In this document: positions 50,874 to 63,306 of the stretch, in pieces | How the letters are laid out: the number at the start of each line of letters is the position of its first letter | Position numbering within the stretch: the first letter of the stretch is position 1 | Source of the DNA: Rhynchonema sp. JSB1_4 | Lineage: Eukaryota; Nematoda; Chromadorea; Monhysterida; Xyalidae | DNA length: 64,000 nt | Assembly (NCBI GenBank): GCA_030248065.1 | Contig: JASAMV010004774.1 | Span: 21,807-85,806, forward strand | Reading direction: 5' to 3' | Position numbers and translations under genes: made by a program | Notes under the pieces: generated by a model | What the model saw: only the letters and a program-made list of their open reading frames with translations | Told to the model about the DNA's origin: nothing | Databases searched by the model: none

Positions 50874-53800
50874 TATGTTGGCTGGCTATCGTATAGTTAC
50901 CTTTGTTGCACGTCTCGTAATTATATTAAACACAGATTTACTTGAGATCGTATCTGTAAAATAGGAACGAACTTCAACGACAACGCTCTCTCACAAACGC
51001 GGAAGCATTTTCACATGACAGGCAAACCGGTCCTTGGAATGGAGCATCTTGGAAAGAATACTAAATTAGTTGAACAGCGGGCGGGCACAAGCTTGAGAAT
51101 TCAGTCAAACAAGACATAGGACGCATCATGAGTGTTCTTTGGTTCCCATCTCAAATATTCAAATATTATGCGCATTCATTTTATTTCACGGGTTGCGAGC
51201 TGGAGAAAAAACAGCTGCCCACAGCCACACCACCTCTCACCGTGCGATTCGCTCTCAAGATGAGGAAGACGGAAGAGCTGCCACATGCAGTTGAGATAAG
51301 ATAAACATGATAATTATTGCGACGAGTTCATTGCACAAATTGTGTTAAAATGTACTGTTGTGTTGAGTTCAGGAGGTTACTGCGCTGAGGTGGAAACACA
51401 TACCTACGTGTATGCAAGTTCAATGAAACGCAACTCAATTGTCACCTGACGGCTGTGAGAAGAGGCAGGAAAAATTAAATAAAAACGTGTCATTCAAACG
51501 CAAGTGCATAAATATATTCAATCTACGTTAACTAGCAAAATCAAAACGCACAGCGGCATAAAATTTATCAAAACCGCGGTGAGAGCTCGGACTTTTTGCA
51601 CTAATGAACACAATTGGATAAAACGAAACACTTCAGAACAAGTGCGTGGTGTTGTTATTGGTTCGTTTGGCAGTCCGGTCCGGCATCAGCAGATAATACA
51701 TATACCTAGGCCATCCATATTCCAGGTATTGATATGATGTCGATGTGTTAGTTAATCAATCTCCAACCCAAACATGACGTGTGTCACTCAGATAGGCAAA
51801 AAACCGCCGACCGGCAAAATGAAAACGGGACACAAACTTTCACTTAGCAAATACCACCAACGTGCACATAAAAACAAAATCATGTCCTACTTAATGTAAA
51901 CTCAGAGTGGCGCACACTGCACACATGAGTGAAAGAGCAATCCTATTAATCCACACGAACAGCGGAGCGAGCGAAACAAGTGAAGGTCAAAATCAAAAAG
52001 GATGGCTGAACAGATGCCGCCAACTAAACAGCCACCAACGTCGAGCATATGTTGGGCACAGGCGTTGAATTAGTGCACACATCAACATACTGTACACTCA
52101 ACAAACTCACTGAACGCGCCCCACAAATCAGGTGGAAGCAACCGAATGCATAAACTAGCACCACAGCAGCTTGGGGTTGTAAACTGACTACCGCTGCGGA
52201 ACCGCACCGGAGCCTGCCTGCCAGAGGGGTAGTCACTCATTGAATGGTCGCATGAAAAATGGGCTGGTCATAATCCAACTAAGCACCCATGCATGTGCAG
52301 CGCAGTGGTTCTGCTGTTACTGACAGTTCACGCTACGCTGCAGCAGCTGGCTGGGTCAAGCAAAATCTGTCATGCTTCAATTGGGTCGGTATGGATAGAA
52401 CTAATTATAGTTGATTGTGCATGCAGCCAGAAAAAAGGCCATAACAGCATCAGCAGCAGCGCACAAAGAGACGCACGAGCTCATTCACGGTCGCGGCAAG
52501 TGAGAAAAACAGAATAATAAAGCCGGCCTAATCCCAAGGTAGCAATCCAATCCAAAGCACAGACAGACATAAAGGGACAACAACAATATCATGCGTTGCG
52601 TACCTATTTAACGAACACTAAAAACTGGATAGACCAACGCTTCTACATTATGATTGCATGTTGTAACAAAAAATCATAAGCCCACATCGACATAAAAACC
52701 AAACAGCCCGACCGGACACTGCAGGAAATGAAAATCCACTGCTGCAACGCTGGATTGAAGGAAATATAAAACCCGACTGAGACTCGAACTACTGTACGTC
52801 GTAAAACATAAACAAGAACGGCAATAAAATGCTCTCATTTCGTTGTATGGCTGCCATCATCAAAATGCAGCTGAGAAAACCGAGATGAATTATATGGACA
52901 CTGGCTCGGACAAGATTATACGTTTTTTATTGAGACAAAGAAGTAGTGCTCCAGTATATTACGGCGGCTCACGTTTGCTATACAAATGATCGCTATGAAC
53001 AGGAAGGAAGCTCACATTGTGCTGACAGTATGTATGTATATTGACGAACGGGACCCGCAAAATGACAGGTAATCTGTGGACACACGTGTACTACAATAGT
53101 ACATAGGTAGGTGCAATGAAAAGAACAACTGACTGCACTGACCAGCCCAATCATTCACGTTTATTTACCATGTCACGATGTAAAGGGTCAATTGCGCGAC
53201 ATGGTGGCGACAAAAAATGAGTGCACAGCTCAGGTGAACGGGAAACAGACGAAAAGAAAAAGAAATCTACTATACTGGGTTCAAGCCTCATTGGAGAGTG
53301 GGTCGTCGGGGATGAAAGTAAACAACTGGCTCAAACAAACAAACAATCATAAAATTCGGTGGTGTGGTAAACAGCCAAATAGGTTCAGAGACACAGACAG
53401 GTGTAAGCAACATTCTAATAGTGACCACCCACCACCACAGAGAAAAGGTGTATGGTCACAAACCTAAACCAACCCAAACTGTGGCCCTGCGCTGTGTCTA
53501 CAGTACAGTACACTCGGCAAATAAGAATTGCGGCTGTGTGTACACAACGTTCGTTATGGACAGCCCTTTATCGTCACCCCTATCCGACCTGACGGCGGAT
53601 AAAGGTATCCGTCCAATTTCTGTTTACAGATTTGATTGCCGTCTTGCTTGTTGCTGCTACATGCCTGTGTGGCTGTACACGATCCGTGACCGAAAACCAT
53701 CAACAACATGTGCACCACAACAGTGAGACAGTCATACATGTAAGTCGGTGCGACATGCACTTTGGTGGTCCCGGGTGCGACCCCCGTTACGTATAATGAG

Positions 53801-56800
53801 AATAAGAATGAATATTAGAAGCAATTTGAAATTGTTCACTTCTAGCGTAAAATTTGTTCAATGGAGATCTGGGAACAACTTTTGCGCTGGTCGAGTCTAA
53901 GATTGTCAAATCAAACACTAATTATTGCCATAACGCATGGTAGACCCCACCCGACCCTAATGCCAGGAAATCGCCGTATTTCTGTGCCGTGCTTGCCCCG
54001 CAGGTACCAGGATACATACAGTAGGTGCAGCTGACACATTTGGAAATACTACGACAAAATGGGGGCCAATTTTTCGTCACGCACGACGGGCCATGTTCAC
54101 ATATCACATGACATGTATAAACAAGCGCATGACTCATGAAAAGCGGTCGCGTTGGCGTAGAATGTAGAAAGAGCCAAAGATTTGAACAACCTATTATGTA
54201 TGTTGACCTACTTTAGCTGCACAGCCCCGCCCTTGTATAATGGGCCATGTCGGCGCATGGGCATTACTGGGAAACCAGGTGCTAGAAAAACATAAAAACA
54301 ACGAAATCTAGCAGCTGCTGCTTATGAGGGTTGAATCGCATACTACATGCAAACAACCGAAGCCAAATATGCACAGAATAAAATAAACTTCTCCTCACAT
54401 GAGCGAAAGCGAAATCTCATGCGGAGAGATAATTACAGTATCGTTGTTGCTTTGTCAGCCGCTCATAATCACGAGCCATTACGGAGCAAATGGTGGAGTA
54501 AAAATAGCTCTGATGAACCTTGGGAATGAAGCTAGCACGGTCCTAGTATGTATGTACTGTAGGTACCTGAGCATGCCTGCCTGCTTCTTTATTATCAGGC
54601 ATAAAACACGCGCCCACTCATGCCAGACTGAGACTCAATATATTGCGTGGTAGTCAAAATGTTAAAACTTTCCAAATGCATGAAATGAAACTACAGATAC
54701 CGGCACAACATACGCATGTCATAATATATTCACAACACCGACACACAAAGTATAAAAGTAAAAGTTTCCTTTATGTTAGAAGAATAATAGGAAATGAAAG
54801 AGAAAGTCAGTCATTCAACATTTGGATGCTGCTGTCTAAATGCATGGAGCCCGGAGTATTTAATGGCCAGTTTGGGCAAATGGAGATGGAAAAAGAGTTC
54901 AAACAAACTTTGAGACCATTATTTGACGCACCGAAGTAAATAAACTAACGTCTTTTGTTGTATACTATAGAAAATAGCTTGCTCATGGTGCAATACGGCA
55001 AAAGGAGGAGAGAAAAAGTGCACAAACAGTCAAAAACAGCCGTGGGCTGGGCGGTTGGCATGCCAGGCCAGAACAAAAGACCAGAGCCCAGTCACTAATA
55101 TGTATCAGCGGAAGTAACCGGGTCGGACAAAACAGCTAATTGTGTCTCGGAACAGGTCAGGACTGGTACCATTAAGTACCTAGTTTGCTGCTTTTTTCAA
55201 GAGCATATTTTTCATTGTCACCTAATGTGTCGGACCGGCCAAGCTAAACAGTCTGCAGGCCGAGGACGAGGACCAAACTGCATGCATATGCATGAAAATA
55301 GAACAGATTATTATTGACCGTGTGCAGTAGTTCCAAAAACAATAAAAAAAACGAGTGACTGGAACAAAAGAATTTAGATAGTTGTGTCATAAACAGACCA
55401 AACTAAACAGCTGAGTGCGCCTACTTCCGAGACCAATCCAAAAACAAAGTGACAACAGGCTAGACCCATTGATCATGCCATACCAACCACCTGGACGGAC
55501 AAGTCAGACACCCACCGCCACCACCACTGCTAATGTTCCAAATGAAGCATGAACGAGTTTGTCTCTCGGTGATTGATTTATCATTGCGCAATTATTGGGT
55601 CCACGCTCAGGCACGGCAGGACCAGGGCAGGTGCATCTGTTAGTGAAGTCCAAACAATCGCCAGACATCCAGGCCAAACATTAGTTCAGCTTGTCTGTCT
55701 GCCCTGGCGGTGAATTTGCAAACGAGGTTTGAACATAATCTCAAAAGCAGACGGATTACACCTAATGCCAAACCTGGCCATACATATTTACAACAACAGT
55801 TTATTTCATCATCTCATGTAACATGATCGGGGTTTGGCAAACGCAAAGTGGGCAAACTCACCCCACCCCAGCGAGTAAAGTAAACATATCGGGCTTTGAC
55901 GCCACGTCACTTTGATGGTGGCATGGTATTTAGCGTATTCGGCAACAAAAGTGCTTCACATTTATCATCTAAGGTTGATGCGATATACACATATGCTTCT
56001 AAAATGGTCGGATCAGAAGTGTGCCCGATAATTACGAAGTTCACAGGCCGGTCAGCATCAGCCCACTCGTCAAGCTGCGCATGAAGCACCTACTGAGGCA
56101 GAAGTGGCATGAAAGCAAATTGTCGTATACTGATGTAACATGGGCAGCTGCATTAAGAGTGACAAAACAACGTCAAACACCACGCACGATTAACTTTTTT
56201 GGCCTGGTCAACGATACATACATGTATGTATGTCAATCAAAGATACCCTGAGCTCAAACAACACATAAAACATCTTTAAGTCTAACCATCCAGCTCCATA
56301 GATGAGCACCACGAGCCGTAATTAATCAACGCCTGAGAACAAAGCAAGTGCGCGCGCGGATAGGTATATGTAATATCCTAAAATATAAAAAACTAAATAA
56401 GCCAAGGAAGAAAGACAAAAGCCGCAAACAACAGCAGTATAGCTGAATTACACCCACGAAAGGGGAAGCTAATCAGTGAGCGTAATCTCTTAAGGTGCTG
56501 CAGCTAGGCCCATAAGTCTGTGCAAAAACTACATTAGTAGCGCACTTGCACATTCCATCCTCCTGTGTTTATATTCTCGAAAACCGTAAAGCTTGTAATG
56601 CTTTGCCGACTATTTATATGTTCACGCCCATTCGAACGGCTATTCGCGGTCAACAACCAGCTCAGTCAAAATGGGCTAATGACTGTTCAGTGCTTGGCAA
56701 ACAGCAAATGGATATTGGGTACAAATAGGGAATGTTTCAAGCTCCTTCCAGTTTGCACTGCTTAAGCCCCAATAAGTGTGACGTGTGAGGTCTGACAATA

Positions 56801-58336
56801 GCACCGGTCGGGGTGGTTAGGGCTAATTCCAAGTGGCATGTAAACAGGACACGCTGCCCCACGACGTGGATTCAAGTCATAGTCCAGATCCGTACGAGGC
56901 GTCAAAGTGAATAACATCGGTTGCTGCTTGGTTCGTTATTCGCACGTACACACAGCAAGCAACCAGTTGGCCAGACACGCACAATTGAACGCATAATGAA
57001 TTTACGCGAAAACACAAGGATTGGGATGGGATACGAACGTTCTCTGTGAGAAGGAAGGAAGGAACAGGAACACACGTTCAGAATCATTGGTCATTTTGCA
57101 TAAATACATGCTCATTCATTGCCAGTTTCGAACGAAATTTCCAAAAATCTCGCGCTATTGCAACAAGCAGCTGGGAGCAACAGCAACAGAAAATGACGCC
57201 ACGCCAAAAAAAAGTCAAGATGTTCACCACGTCAAAGCCGCAGGGGAGCCAGCTCGCCCGGTTGGGGGCAGGATCGGGTCCGCAGGAGCCAAAAATGTGA
57301 AAAATAATGAAATTACAAAGAAGATGCAGCGGTGGGGTGCGTGCCGTGCATGCATAATCTTGTATGAACGATCATCTGCGCAGATATAGATCATCGGGGG
57401 CAATTACTGTGGGGCTTTCTTGGGTATCGAAGAACACCGTTCCGCAGTTTGCATACCTTGCACCCGATAACCGTCCGTATTCTGTTGTGTACACCCCAAA
57501 CCGGCCTAAATGAGCCGCTTTTGCCGCAAGAAAAATCGCTTGGCCCACAATCTTGCTTGGCTGCTGAAATTATAATGACTGAACGATGGATGGCGCGGCT
57601 CTAAGAAATTCGGTAATTGATTGGCTCATGGTGGTGCTGTGGTCAAGCATGGAGTGTTAGGTGCCTTTCGGGAGAACCGTATACGCCTTCTTGGGCACTA
57701 GGGGCACCCGGAAACAGAAAGGAAGCAGTTTGGGTTGGACTTGACACCGTAAACACGAAAAATTGGCACCGTGCGTATCTAGTTTACGTGCAGTCATAAA
57801 CACAGGTTTCTCTCGGGTCTACACATCGAGCGAGGACTTCACCAAGTTTTTGCATGGACTCGCTAGTGCCAACCAAGAAATTTGTAGTTGGGATGGGATG
57901 ACAGGATGACATGTGAATGAAAGCTCCAACGCACGGCACTAATATTCTGAATGCACTTGATACATGAAGCCACGGCACTCGATTATCACCAACGAAGGCT
58001 TAATCGATGTCGACACATTTGTGACTGTGCTCTCTGCTCTGGATGGCCAACAAGAATGAGCAATCATGATGAGGAAGACTGATAAACGTATAAATAAATG
58101 GGAATGAGCTCATTTGGTTTGAATAGATAACGGAAAGAAGGAAGGGAGAGGCAGACGCATGCATATCAAACGTTCGTTCTCGGTACTGCAGCCGTCAAGG
58201 ATAACGGTATCTTGAGTCAAAATCCAAACCTCGAGTTTTTCATCCACGTCAGTAACTCTCATACAAGCGACACTGTCCCCCACCACATCACACCACGCAC
58301 CGGAACTCTGTACTTTTTAGATCACATATGCTCACG
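50874..58336. other. Upstream of MOB2 to palindrome, no gene seen
   Basis: About 7.5 kb with only short, compositionally random open frames. It should include the MOB2 promoter and possibly non-coding 5' exons. A short TACA/TGTA tetranucleotide palindrome lies at about 56216-56234. No other structure is supported. Confidence 0.4.
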
Positions 58337-58435
58337 TGAAGCACACAACCACCAAACTAGCATTGTCGCCACAAATACCAACTCAATTCAAAACGAAAAA
58401 CGAAGAAGTTCAACTAAAAAATAACAGTAGAAAAG

Positions 58436-58759
58436 CTACACTGACCCCAAGAACCATTCCATGGTGTCGCGGAAGTATTCGGGCAATCGTTCCAGTTTCG
58501 TGGTCATTTTCGAGCCAGTTCGCGGACTCAAAGTCTGTTGTTGCGCAGAATAACTGTTCTCTCGGTCGGTAAACGCACCAGGAATCGGTTGAGCGGGTAT
58601 TTCGGGGATAAATGTGACCGTGGTATCGCCAAATGAGACTTTTCTTGATTCTGAATCGTTATTATTGGATTTTGACAGTTTTGGTGAATGATTATTGACC
58701 TCGTAGGACACACGACGGCGAGATGAACGTCGATAGAGCAGTGATATGGGCCACTTCAT
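58436..58759 (-). CDS. Hypothetical 107-residue open frame, left palindrome copy
   Basis: ATG at 58759, stop at 58436. The peptide starts MKWPISLLYRRSSRRRVSYE, has a Ser/Asn-rich linker, then SRKVSFGDTTVTFIPEIPAQ, and ends LERLPEYFRDTMEWFLGSV. KVSF fits the RVxF docking motif for protein phosphatase 1, but so do many unrelated proteins. The second copy (63578-63901) differs by two silent changes and one Gly/Cys change. It may be one exon of a longer gene or not a gene at all. Confidence 0.35.
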   Translation of the reverse strand: MKWPISLLYRRSSRRRVSYEVNNHSPKLSKSNNNDSESRKVSFGDTTVTFIPEIPAQPIPGAFTDRENSYSAQQQTLSPRTGSKMTTKLERLPEYFRDTMEWFLGSV

Positions 58760-59030
58760 CAACAAATTGCACGATTTGAGAATTGAATATCTTTGGTTGT
58801 TTTATTGCACCATGCGCTTTTGAAGCCAGCTTGATTGAGTTGAGATTCACCCCTCCTCCGCAAATACTGAACTGGGGTCGGTTTTAGGCCTGCAAATGAA
58901 CAAGCTTGGTCGCCAATGCCAAATTTGGCGTGCGACATGAAGCACGAACTGAATAAAGCATGCCTGATTCAGCAGGGAATAAATACAGATGACAGAATTC
59001 TTGATTAAAAATTAACATTAAAAACGAGAT

Positions 59031-59836
59031 TACCGTATTGTCGGAATAACACACCCATTAATTGACCCCCCATTAATTGAACCCCACCCAAATGGCTCGA
59101 AATCAAAAATAGAACCCCCCATGACCAGTGTAGTGGCAGGCAAATGGTTGCAAGGTACCCTTGGGGGGGGGGATGGATCCAGATGGTTGCAAGGTACCCC
59201 CCTACCCAGCCTCCAGAAGGTTGCAAGGTGCCCCTGAGGTCCGAAAAAAGGGTGTTTTTTGCATGCTTTTTTCCAAAAAAAAAGCAAAAAAAAATATATT
59301 TTTTTACAAAAAAAAAAAAAAAAAAAAAGTAAAAAAAAAAAAAAAGAGGGGGGGGGGGGCGAGCGGCCTTTGGGGTTTTGAGGTCGAAAAACACCCATTT
59401 TTGCCTATAAAAACCATAAATTTATGGTTGCAAGGTACCCTCCGGGGTGGTTGCAAGGCACCTACCCTTCCCCCCCCATCCCCCCCCAAGGGGTGGTTGC
59501 AAGGTACCTACTCCTTAGGGGGGGAATCCCCCCCCAGCCACTACACTGCCCATGACCCACCCCAACCTTCACCGTACCACAGATTAGTGGTATGGCAAGG
59601 CTGTGTCGTTGTGTCAAACGTTGTTAAAGCTTGCGTACACAACAGAGTACAGCTTTTGAAGCATAATTGCCGCTTTTAAAGTTAGAAAAAATAAAATAGA
59701 AAAAAATAGAAAACAAGCCATTTTAGGGGCATTATTAACAATGATTTTTTCGTCGGGGGGCGAAATGAAAAATATAACCCCCAAAATGACCCCAGTGAAA
59801 AATAGAACCCCGGGTTCTATTTCCGACAATACGGTA
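59031..59836. mobile_element. Mariner-like TIR element, left copy (filled by a younger insertion)
   Basis: Ends are inverted copies of TACCGTATTGTCGGAA, with TA at each border as in Tc1/mariner elements. There is no transposase frame. The right-arm copy is 62601-63306. The left copy is longer because a hAT-type element (59126-59548) sits inside it. Class is inferred from the TA border and terminal repeats only. Confidence 0.55.
59126..59548. mobile_element. hAT-type MITE with 8-bp target duplication, absent from right arm
   Basis: Perfect 12-bp terminal inverted repeats, CAGTGTAGTGGC and GCCACTACACTG. It is flanked by direct repeats CCCATGAC at 59118-59125 and 59549-59556. The right arm has one uninterrupted copy of the site (63208-63215). 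The interior has several GGTTGCAAGGTACC copies, long G, C and A runs, and no coding capacity. An 8-bp duplication and CAGTG ends are typical of hAT transposons. Confidence 0.85.
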
Positions 59837-59854
59837 TGCAGTGGAACTGGTATG

Positions 59855-60683
59855 CAGTGTAGTTCCTGCGGGGATGAGGTCCCCCTAAGGTACACTAACC
59901 GCCGCGACCAAGGTACACTAGTACACTAACCGCCGCGCCAGGTACACTAACCGCCTCAATTTTTGCCTAAAATCGGCATTTTTAGGCCTAAAATGGGCAT
60001 TTTTAGGGCTAAAATGGGTGATGTTTAGGTCAACGATGTCAAAAGTCGCCAAAATACCCTTTTTACGGAGAATTTTTTCCAAAAAGGGGCAAAAATCGGT
60101 CAAATTTTCGACCTCAAAAAGGGACTTTTTCCTGGATTTGGGTCTTCCCCCCAGGGAGGTACACTAACAGAGGTGGGAATCGGGCCGGCCCGGCCCGACG
60201 TTCGGGCCGGGCCGGGCCGAGGTTTCCGGCCCGAACGGTTGGGCCGGGCCGGGCCGGGCCGACTTTCCGGAATGTCGGGCCGGGCCGGGCCGGGGTGGCC
60301 GGCCCGAAAAGGCCCGACATCATCGAATTTTAATAGAAAATGGTGATTTTTTAGGCCAAATTTCTCGCGATTCTGCAAATTAGTACCGACTTCCATGCTT
60401 ATCAGGCATCTTTGAACAAAAACAACAGTAATTTTTGCACCAAAAAATTGCTTCAAAATGTCATCAGAAAAAGTCGGGCCGAAAAAATCGGGCCGGGCCG
60501 ACTTTTTTCCAAGTCGGGCCGGGCCGGACTTCCCGGCCCGAACTGTCGGGCCGGGCCGACCCCCTGACCTCGTCGGGCCGAGGTAACCCGGCCTGATTCC
60601 CACCCCCACCTCTGTACACTAACCGCCGCACGGAAAAAAGGGGTAGGTACACTAACCGCCGCGCCGGACCAGGAACTACACTG
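59855..60683. mobile_element. hAT-type MITE, left copy (shared by both arms, with nested insertion)
   Basis: Ends are CAGTGTAGTTCCTG and CAGGAACTACACTG, flanked by CTGGTATG at 59847-59854 and 60684-60691 (8-bp target duplication). The same element occupies 62211-62582 in the right arm with the same duplication, so it predates arm separation. It contains repeated GGTACACTAACCGCC units and is interrupted by a second element at 60168-60614. Confidence 0.85.
60168..60614. mobile_element. hAT-type MITE rich in GGGCCGG, nested, absent from right arm
   Basis: Starts CAGAGGTGGGAATCGGGCCG and ends with its imperfect inverse (CGGCCTGATTCCCACC...CACCTCTG). It is flanked by TACACTAA at 60160-60167 and 60615-60622. 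The right arm has the empty site as a single copy (62272-62279). Internal GGGCCGGGCC blocks near both ends could form long hairpins. The CAGAGGTGGG start and 8-bp duplication fit hAT. A long open frame across it comes from the GC-rich repeat and is not a gene. Confidence 0.85.
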
Positions 60684-60751
60684 CTGGTATGTATCACAAA
60701 AAACCAAACTGCATCTGACAAAAATTATCGAAAAGTAACAAATAGCCAACC

Positions 60752-60994
60752 ATGAAGAGTGAAATGTTGAAACACGCGCGCAGTGCAGCCAGACCGCAAC
60801 CACGTGAGTGCGAGCACCAGTGCTTGTTCGCTCGATACGCTTGGAGCGGAGAGGCACAAAATGTTTCACGCTGGCTGCAAGAGGTGATGCGAGATTTCCA
60901 ATGTGCTCAGCTGTTCGACTGCACTTCAAATTCAAATTTTATTTGCAAGCTCACGCAGACCTACAACGAGATCCGGAAAACACCTGAAAAATAA
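60752..60994 (+). other. Open frame shared by inner palindrome arms (doubtful gene)
   Basis: The first 57 residues (from MKSEMLKHARSAARPQPREC to QLFDC) are identical to those of the frame at 62142-61951 on the opposite strand; they diverge exactly where the inverted repeat ends (60923 / 61971). There is no known domain. Identity follows from the recent duplication and does not show that the peptide is made. Confidence 0.2.
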
Positions 60995-61970
60995 ACGAGT
61001 GTACGTAACATAATGATAATCATGAATGAACAAACGACAAAACGTACCAGAGAAATTTTAAACCAACCAAAAACAGCAACGACAGGCGAAAAATCAGTGA
61101 TCAATGGCGCACACGAGATGACAACAGGCGATAACAAAAATTGACGATTACCTGAAAGCAGCAACTCAGTGACTGAGGAGATCAGTCAACGACGGCTGAG
61201 AATTTTGTTGAAATATGGCGATAAACTACGTCTCGACCACGTGACTCGACACAAGCTGTGGGAGTGCCCTCGGGTTGGGCGGCCGGTGTCACGCGATGGA
61301 AAGAATGATTCCTTGGTTACCCCAGGTATGAGACCACGAACGACTTTGTACACGAGCACAAGATCGTTCACGGTCCGGCGATAAATTAGGGGGTCCAAAT
61401 TTAGTGCATGCAAACGCTGTTGGTAAGACAGTGTCTGCATGCCTGGTAAATAATAAGTGAACCTACGTTGAATTTTTTCAACGTTTTTAGCCAAAGTGAC
61501 ATTTTGAGGGGACCAAATGGACATGGAAACTTCCAGTAATGGACGAACATAGGCCAAGTAGAGTTTGCGGAGGAAGTCGCGATTACGACTGTGGAAGTTA
61601 CGGCGGGGGTTACACTTGGGGTTATCTTTTTGAAAACCACCAGAAAGCAAAAGTAAAAACAGATAAATGCTTGTCAGAATAAACAAGCATGGCTGTTGGT
61701 TGAACAGCACTGCTGTGGACAATAATAAACAAACAATTTCAACCAATGACTTTCAAGAATATTTTATCGCCGCACTGCGTTCATTCTTTGACTTGACACC
61801 CACGTGCATTGCTGAAGTTAGGGCTCCACCAGATAGTCTATGTCCATGTTTCGGGTTTTGAAAAAAACCCGAAACCCGAAACACAAAGCATGATAATATC
61901 GAAAATGTTTCGGTCTTGCCACTTGTAGCTGACGTGCCCAATTTATACGTTCAGTCGAAACATTTTCGAT
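60924..61970. other. Central spacer of the inverted repeat
   Basis: A 1047-bp unique segment between the two arms. It contains a LINE fragment on the - strand and a perfect 11-bp hairpin (61849-61859 with 61864-61874, TTTCGGGTTTT and its inverse, 4-nt loop). Confidence 0.8.
61186..61746 (-). mobile_element. Non-LTR retrotransposon (LINE) reverse-transcriptase 3' fragment
   Basis: The frame encodes the region after the catalytic core of LINE reverse transcriptases: LYLAYVRPLLEVSMSIWSP, then VEKIQRRFTYYLPGM, LSYQQRLHALNLDPLIYRR, and LVLVYKVVRGL. This order (Y-RP-LEY...W.P, ..E.IQRRFT, L.Y..RL..L.L..L..RR, .L...YK...G) is characteristic of Jockey/CR1-like elements. The catalytic FADD-box domain and the endonuclease are absent, so this is a 5'-truncated dead copy. 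The N-terminal hydrophobic stretch is probably not element sequence. Confidence 0.8.
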
Positions 61971-62210
61971 TGCAGTCGAACAGCTGAGCACATTGGAAAT
62001 CTCGCATCACCTCTTGCAGCCAGCGTGAAACATTTTGTGCCTCCCCGCTCCAAGCGTATCGAGCGAACAAGCACTGGTGCTCGCACTCACGTGGTTGCGG
62101 TCTGGCTGCACTGCGCGCGTGTTTCAACATTTCACTCTTCATGGTTGGCTATTTGTTACTTTTCGATAATTTTTGTCAGATGCAGTTTGGTTTTTAGTGA
62201 TACATACCAG

Positions 62211-62582
62211 CAGTGTAGTTCCTGGTCCGGCGCGGCGGTTAGTGTACCTACCCCTTTTTTCCGTGCGGCGGTTAGTGTACCTCCCTGGGGGGAAGACCCC
62301 AAAACCAAAAAAAACCCCCTTTTTAGGACGAAAAAATAACCATTTTCCCCCCTTTTTTAAAAAAAACCCCCCAAAAAAAGGGGTTTTTTGGCACTTCAAC
62401 ACCGTCCACCACAAAACCCCCCCCATAACCCAAAAAAAACCCACCTTACACCAAAAAAAACCGACTTTTAAAAAATTGAGGCGGTTAGTGTACCTGGCGC
62501 GACGGTTAGTGTACTGGTGTACCTTGGTCGCGGCGGTTAGTGTACCTTAGGGGGACCCCCTCCCCCCCCAGGAACTACACTG
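62211..62582. mobile_element. hAT-type MITE, right copy without nested insertion
   Basis: Same ends as the left copy (CAGTGTAGTTCCTG and its inverse), flanked by CATACCAG at 62203-62210 and 62583-62590. At 372 bp it approximates the uninterrupted form. It contains GGCGGTTAGTGTACC repeats and poly-C/poly-A tracts. Confidence 0.85.
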
Positions 62583-62600
62583 CATACCAGTTCCACTGCA

Positions 62601-63306
62601 TACCGTATTGTCGGAAATAGAACCCGGCGTTCTATTTTTCACTGGGGTCATTTTGGGGGGTTATATTTTTCATTTCGCCCCCCGACAAAAAAATCATTGT
62701 TAATAATGCCCCTAAAATGGCTTGTTTTCGGTATTTTCTAACTTTAAAAGCGGCAATTATGCTTCAAAAGCTGTACTCTGTTGTGTACGCAAGCTTTAAA
62801 CTGGGCAACCGGATATCGCATGCTCTAAGAATCCGGCCTTTCGCAATAAAATGTGACTATATACGATGAGTGATCACAAAAACATCGTTCAAACAAAATG
62901 AAATGCGTTTAAATTGGGAGAATTAATTTTTAAAAATTTGCTTTCGGGAACAAACTCGAGCTTGTGCCGACTTACGCTCCCCCTTTTGATCAGGCAACGG
63001 CAGAACATTTAGTTGGGAATCCAACCAGCTCGTCAACCAACAGCCACGTGTGAAATGTTTCACAAAGGTTTCACCTGTTAGCGAGCTGGTTCTTGTCTCA
63101 GTCTCACAGCAAGCATGAGATATACGGTTTCCCGCTTTAACAACGTTTGACACAACGACACAGCCTTGCCATACCACTAATCTGTGGTACGGTGAAGGTT
63201 GGGGTGGGTCATGGGGGGTTCTATTTTTGATTTCGAGCCATTTGGGTGGGGTTCAATTAATGGGGGGGGGTCAATTAATGGGTGTTCTATTTCCGACAAT
63301 ACGGTA
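62601..63306. mobile_element. Mariner-like TIR element, right copy
   Basis: TACCGTATTGTCGGAAATAG at one end and its inverse at the other, with TA borders. It carries the TTAA-type insertion at 62800-63136. No transposase is encoded. Confidence 0.55.
62800..63136. mobile_element. TTAA-target MITE, absent from left arm
   Basis: Flanked by TTAA at 62796-62799 and 63137-63140; the left arm has a single TTAA (59624-59627) at the matching place. The ends are imperfect inverted repeats, ACTGGGCAACCGGATATC against AGCGGGAAACCGTATATC, and similarity continues through CATGCT. A TTAA target fits piggyBac or Kolobok non-autonomous elements. A longer duplication GCTTTAA is also possible but aligns the ends less well. 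Confidence 0.7.

Larger units (their letters stand above)
58337..60923. repeat. Left arm of large inverted repeat
   Basis: Reverse complement of 61971-64000 apart from insertions. In the outer part position x matches 122337 minus x; toward the centre the sum grows to about 122894 because of arm-specific insertions. Unique stretches are about 99 percent identical by eye: three substitutions in the 324-bp open frame at 58442-58765. The arm begins at or before 58337, since the partner runs off the window at 64000. Confidence 0.95.

Noticed and set aside
59005..59489. Several long Phe/Lys/Pro-rich frames
   Set aside because: They run through poly-A, poly-T and poly-G tracts of a MITE and have no coding character.
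60100..60609. 169-codon frame rich in Gly, Pro, Arg and Ala
   Set aside because: It is the translation of the GGGCCGG repeat inside a hAT MITE that is absent from the other arm.
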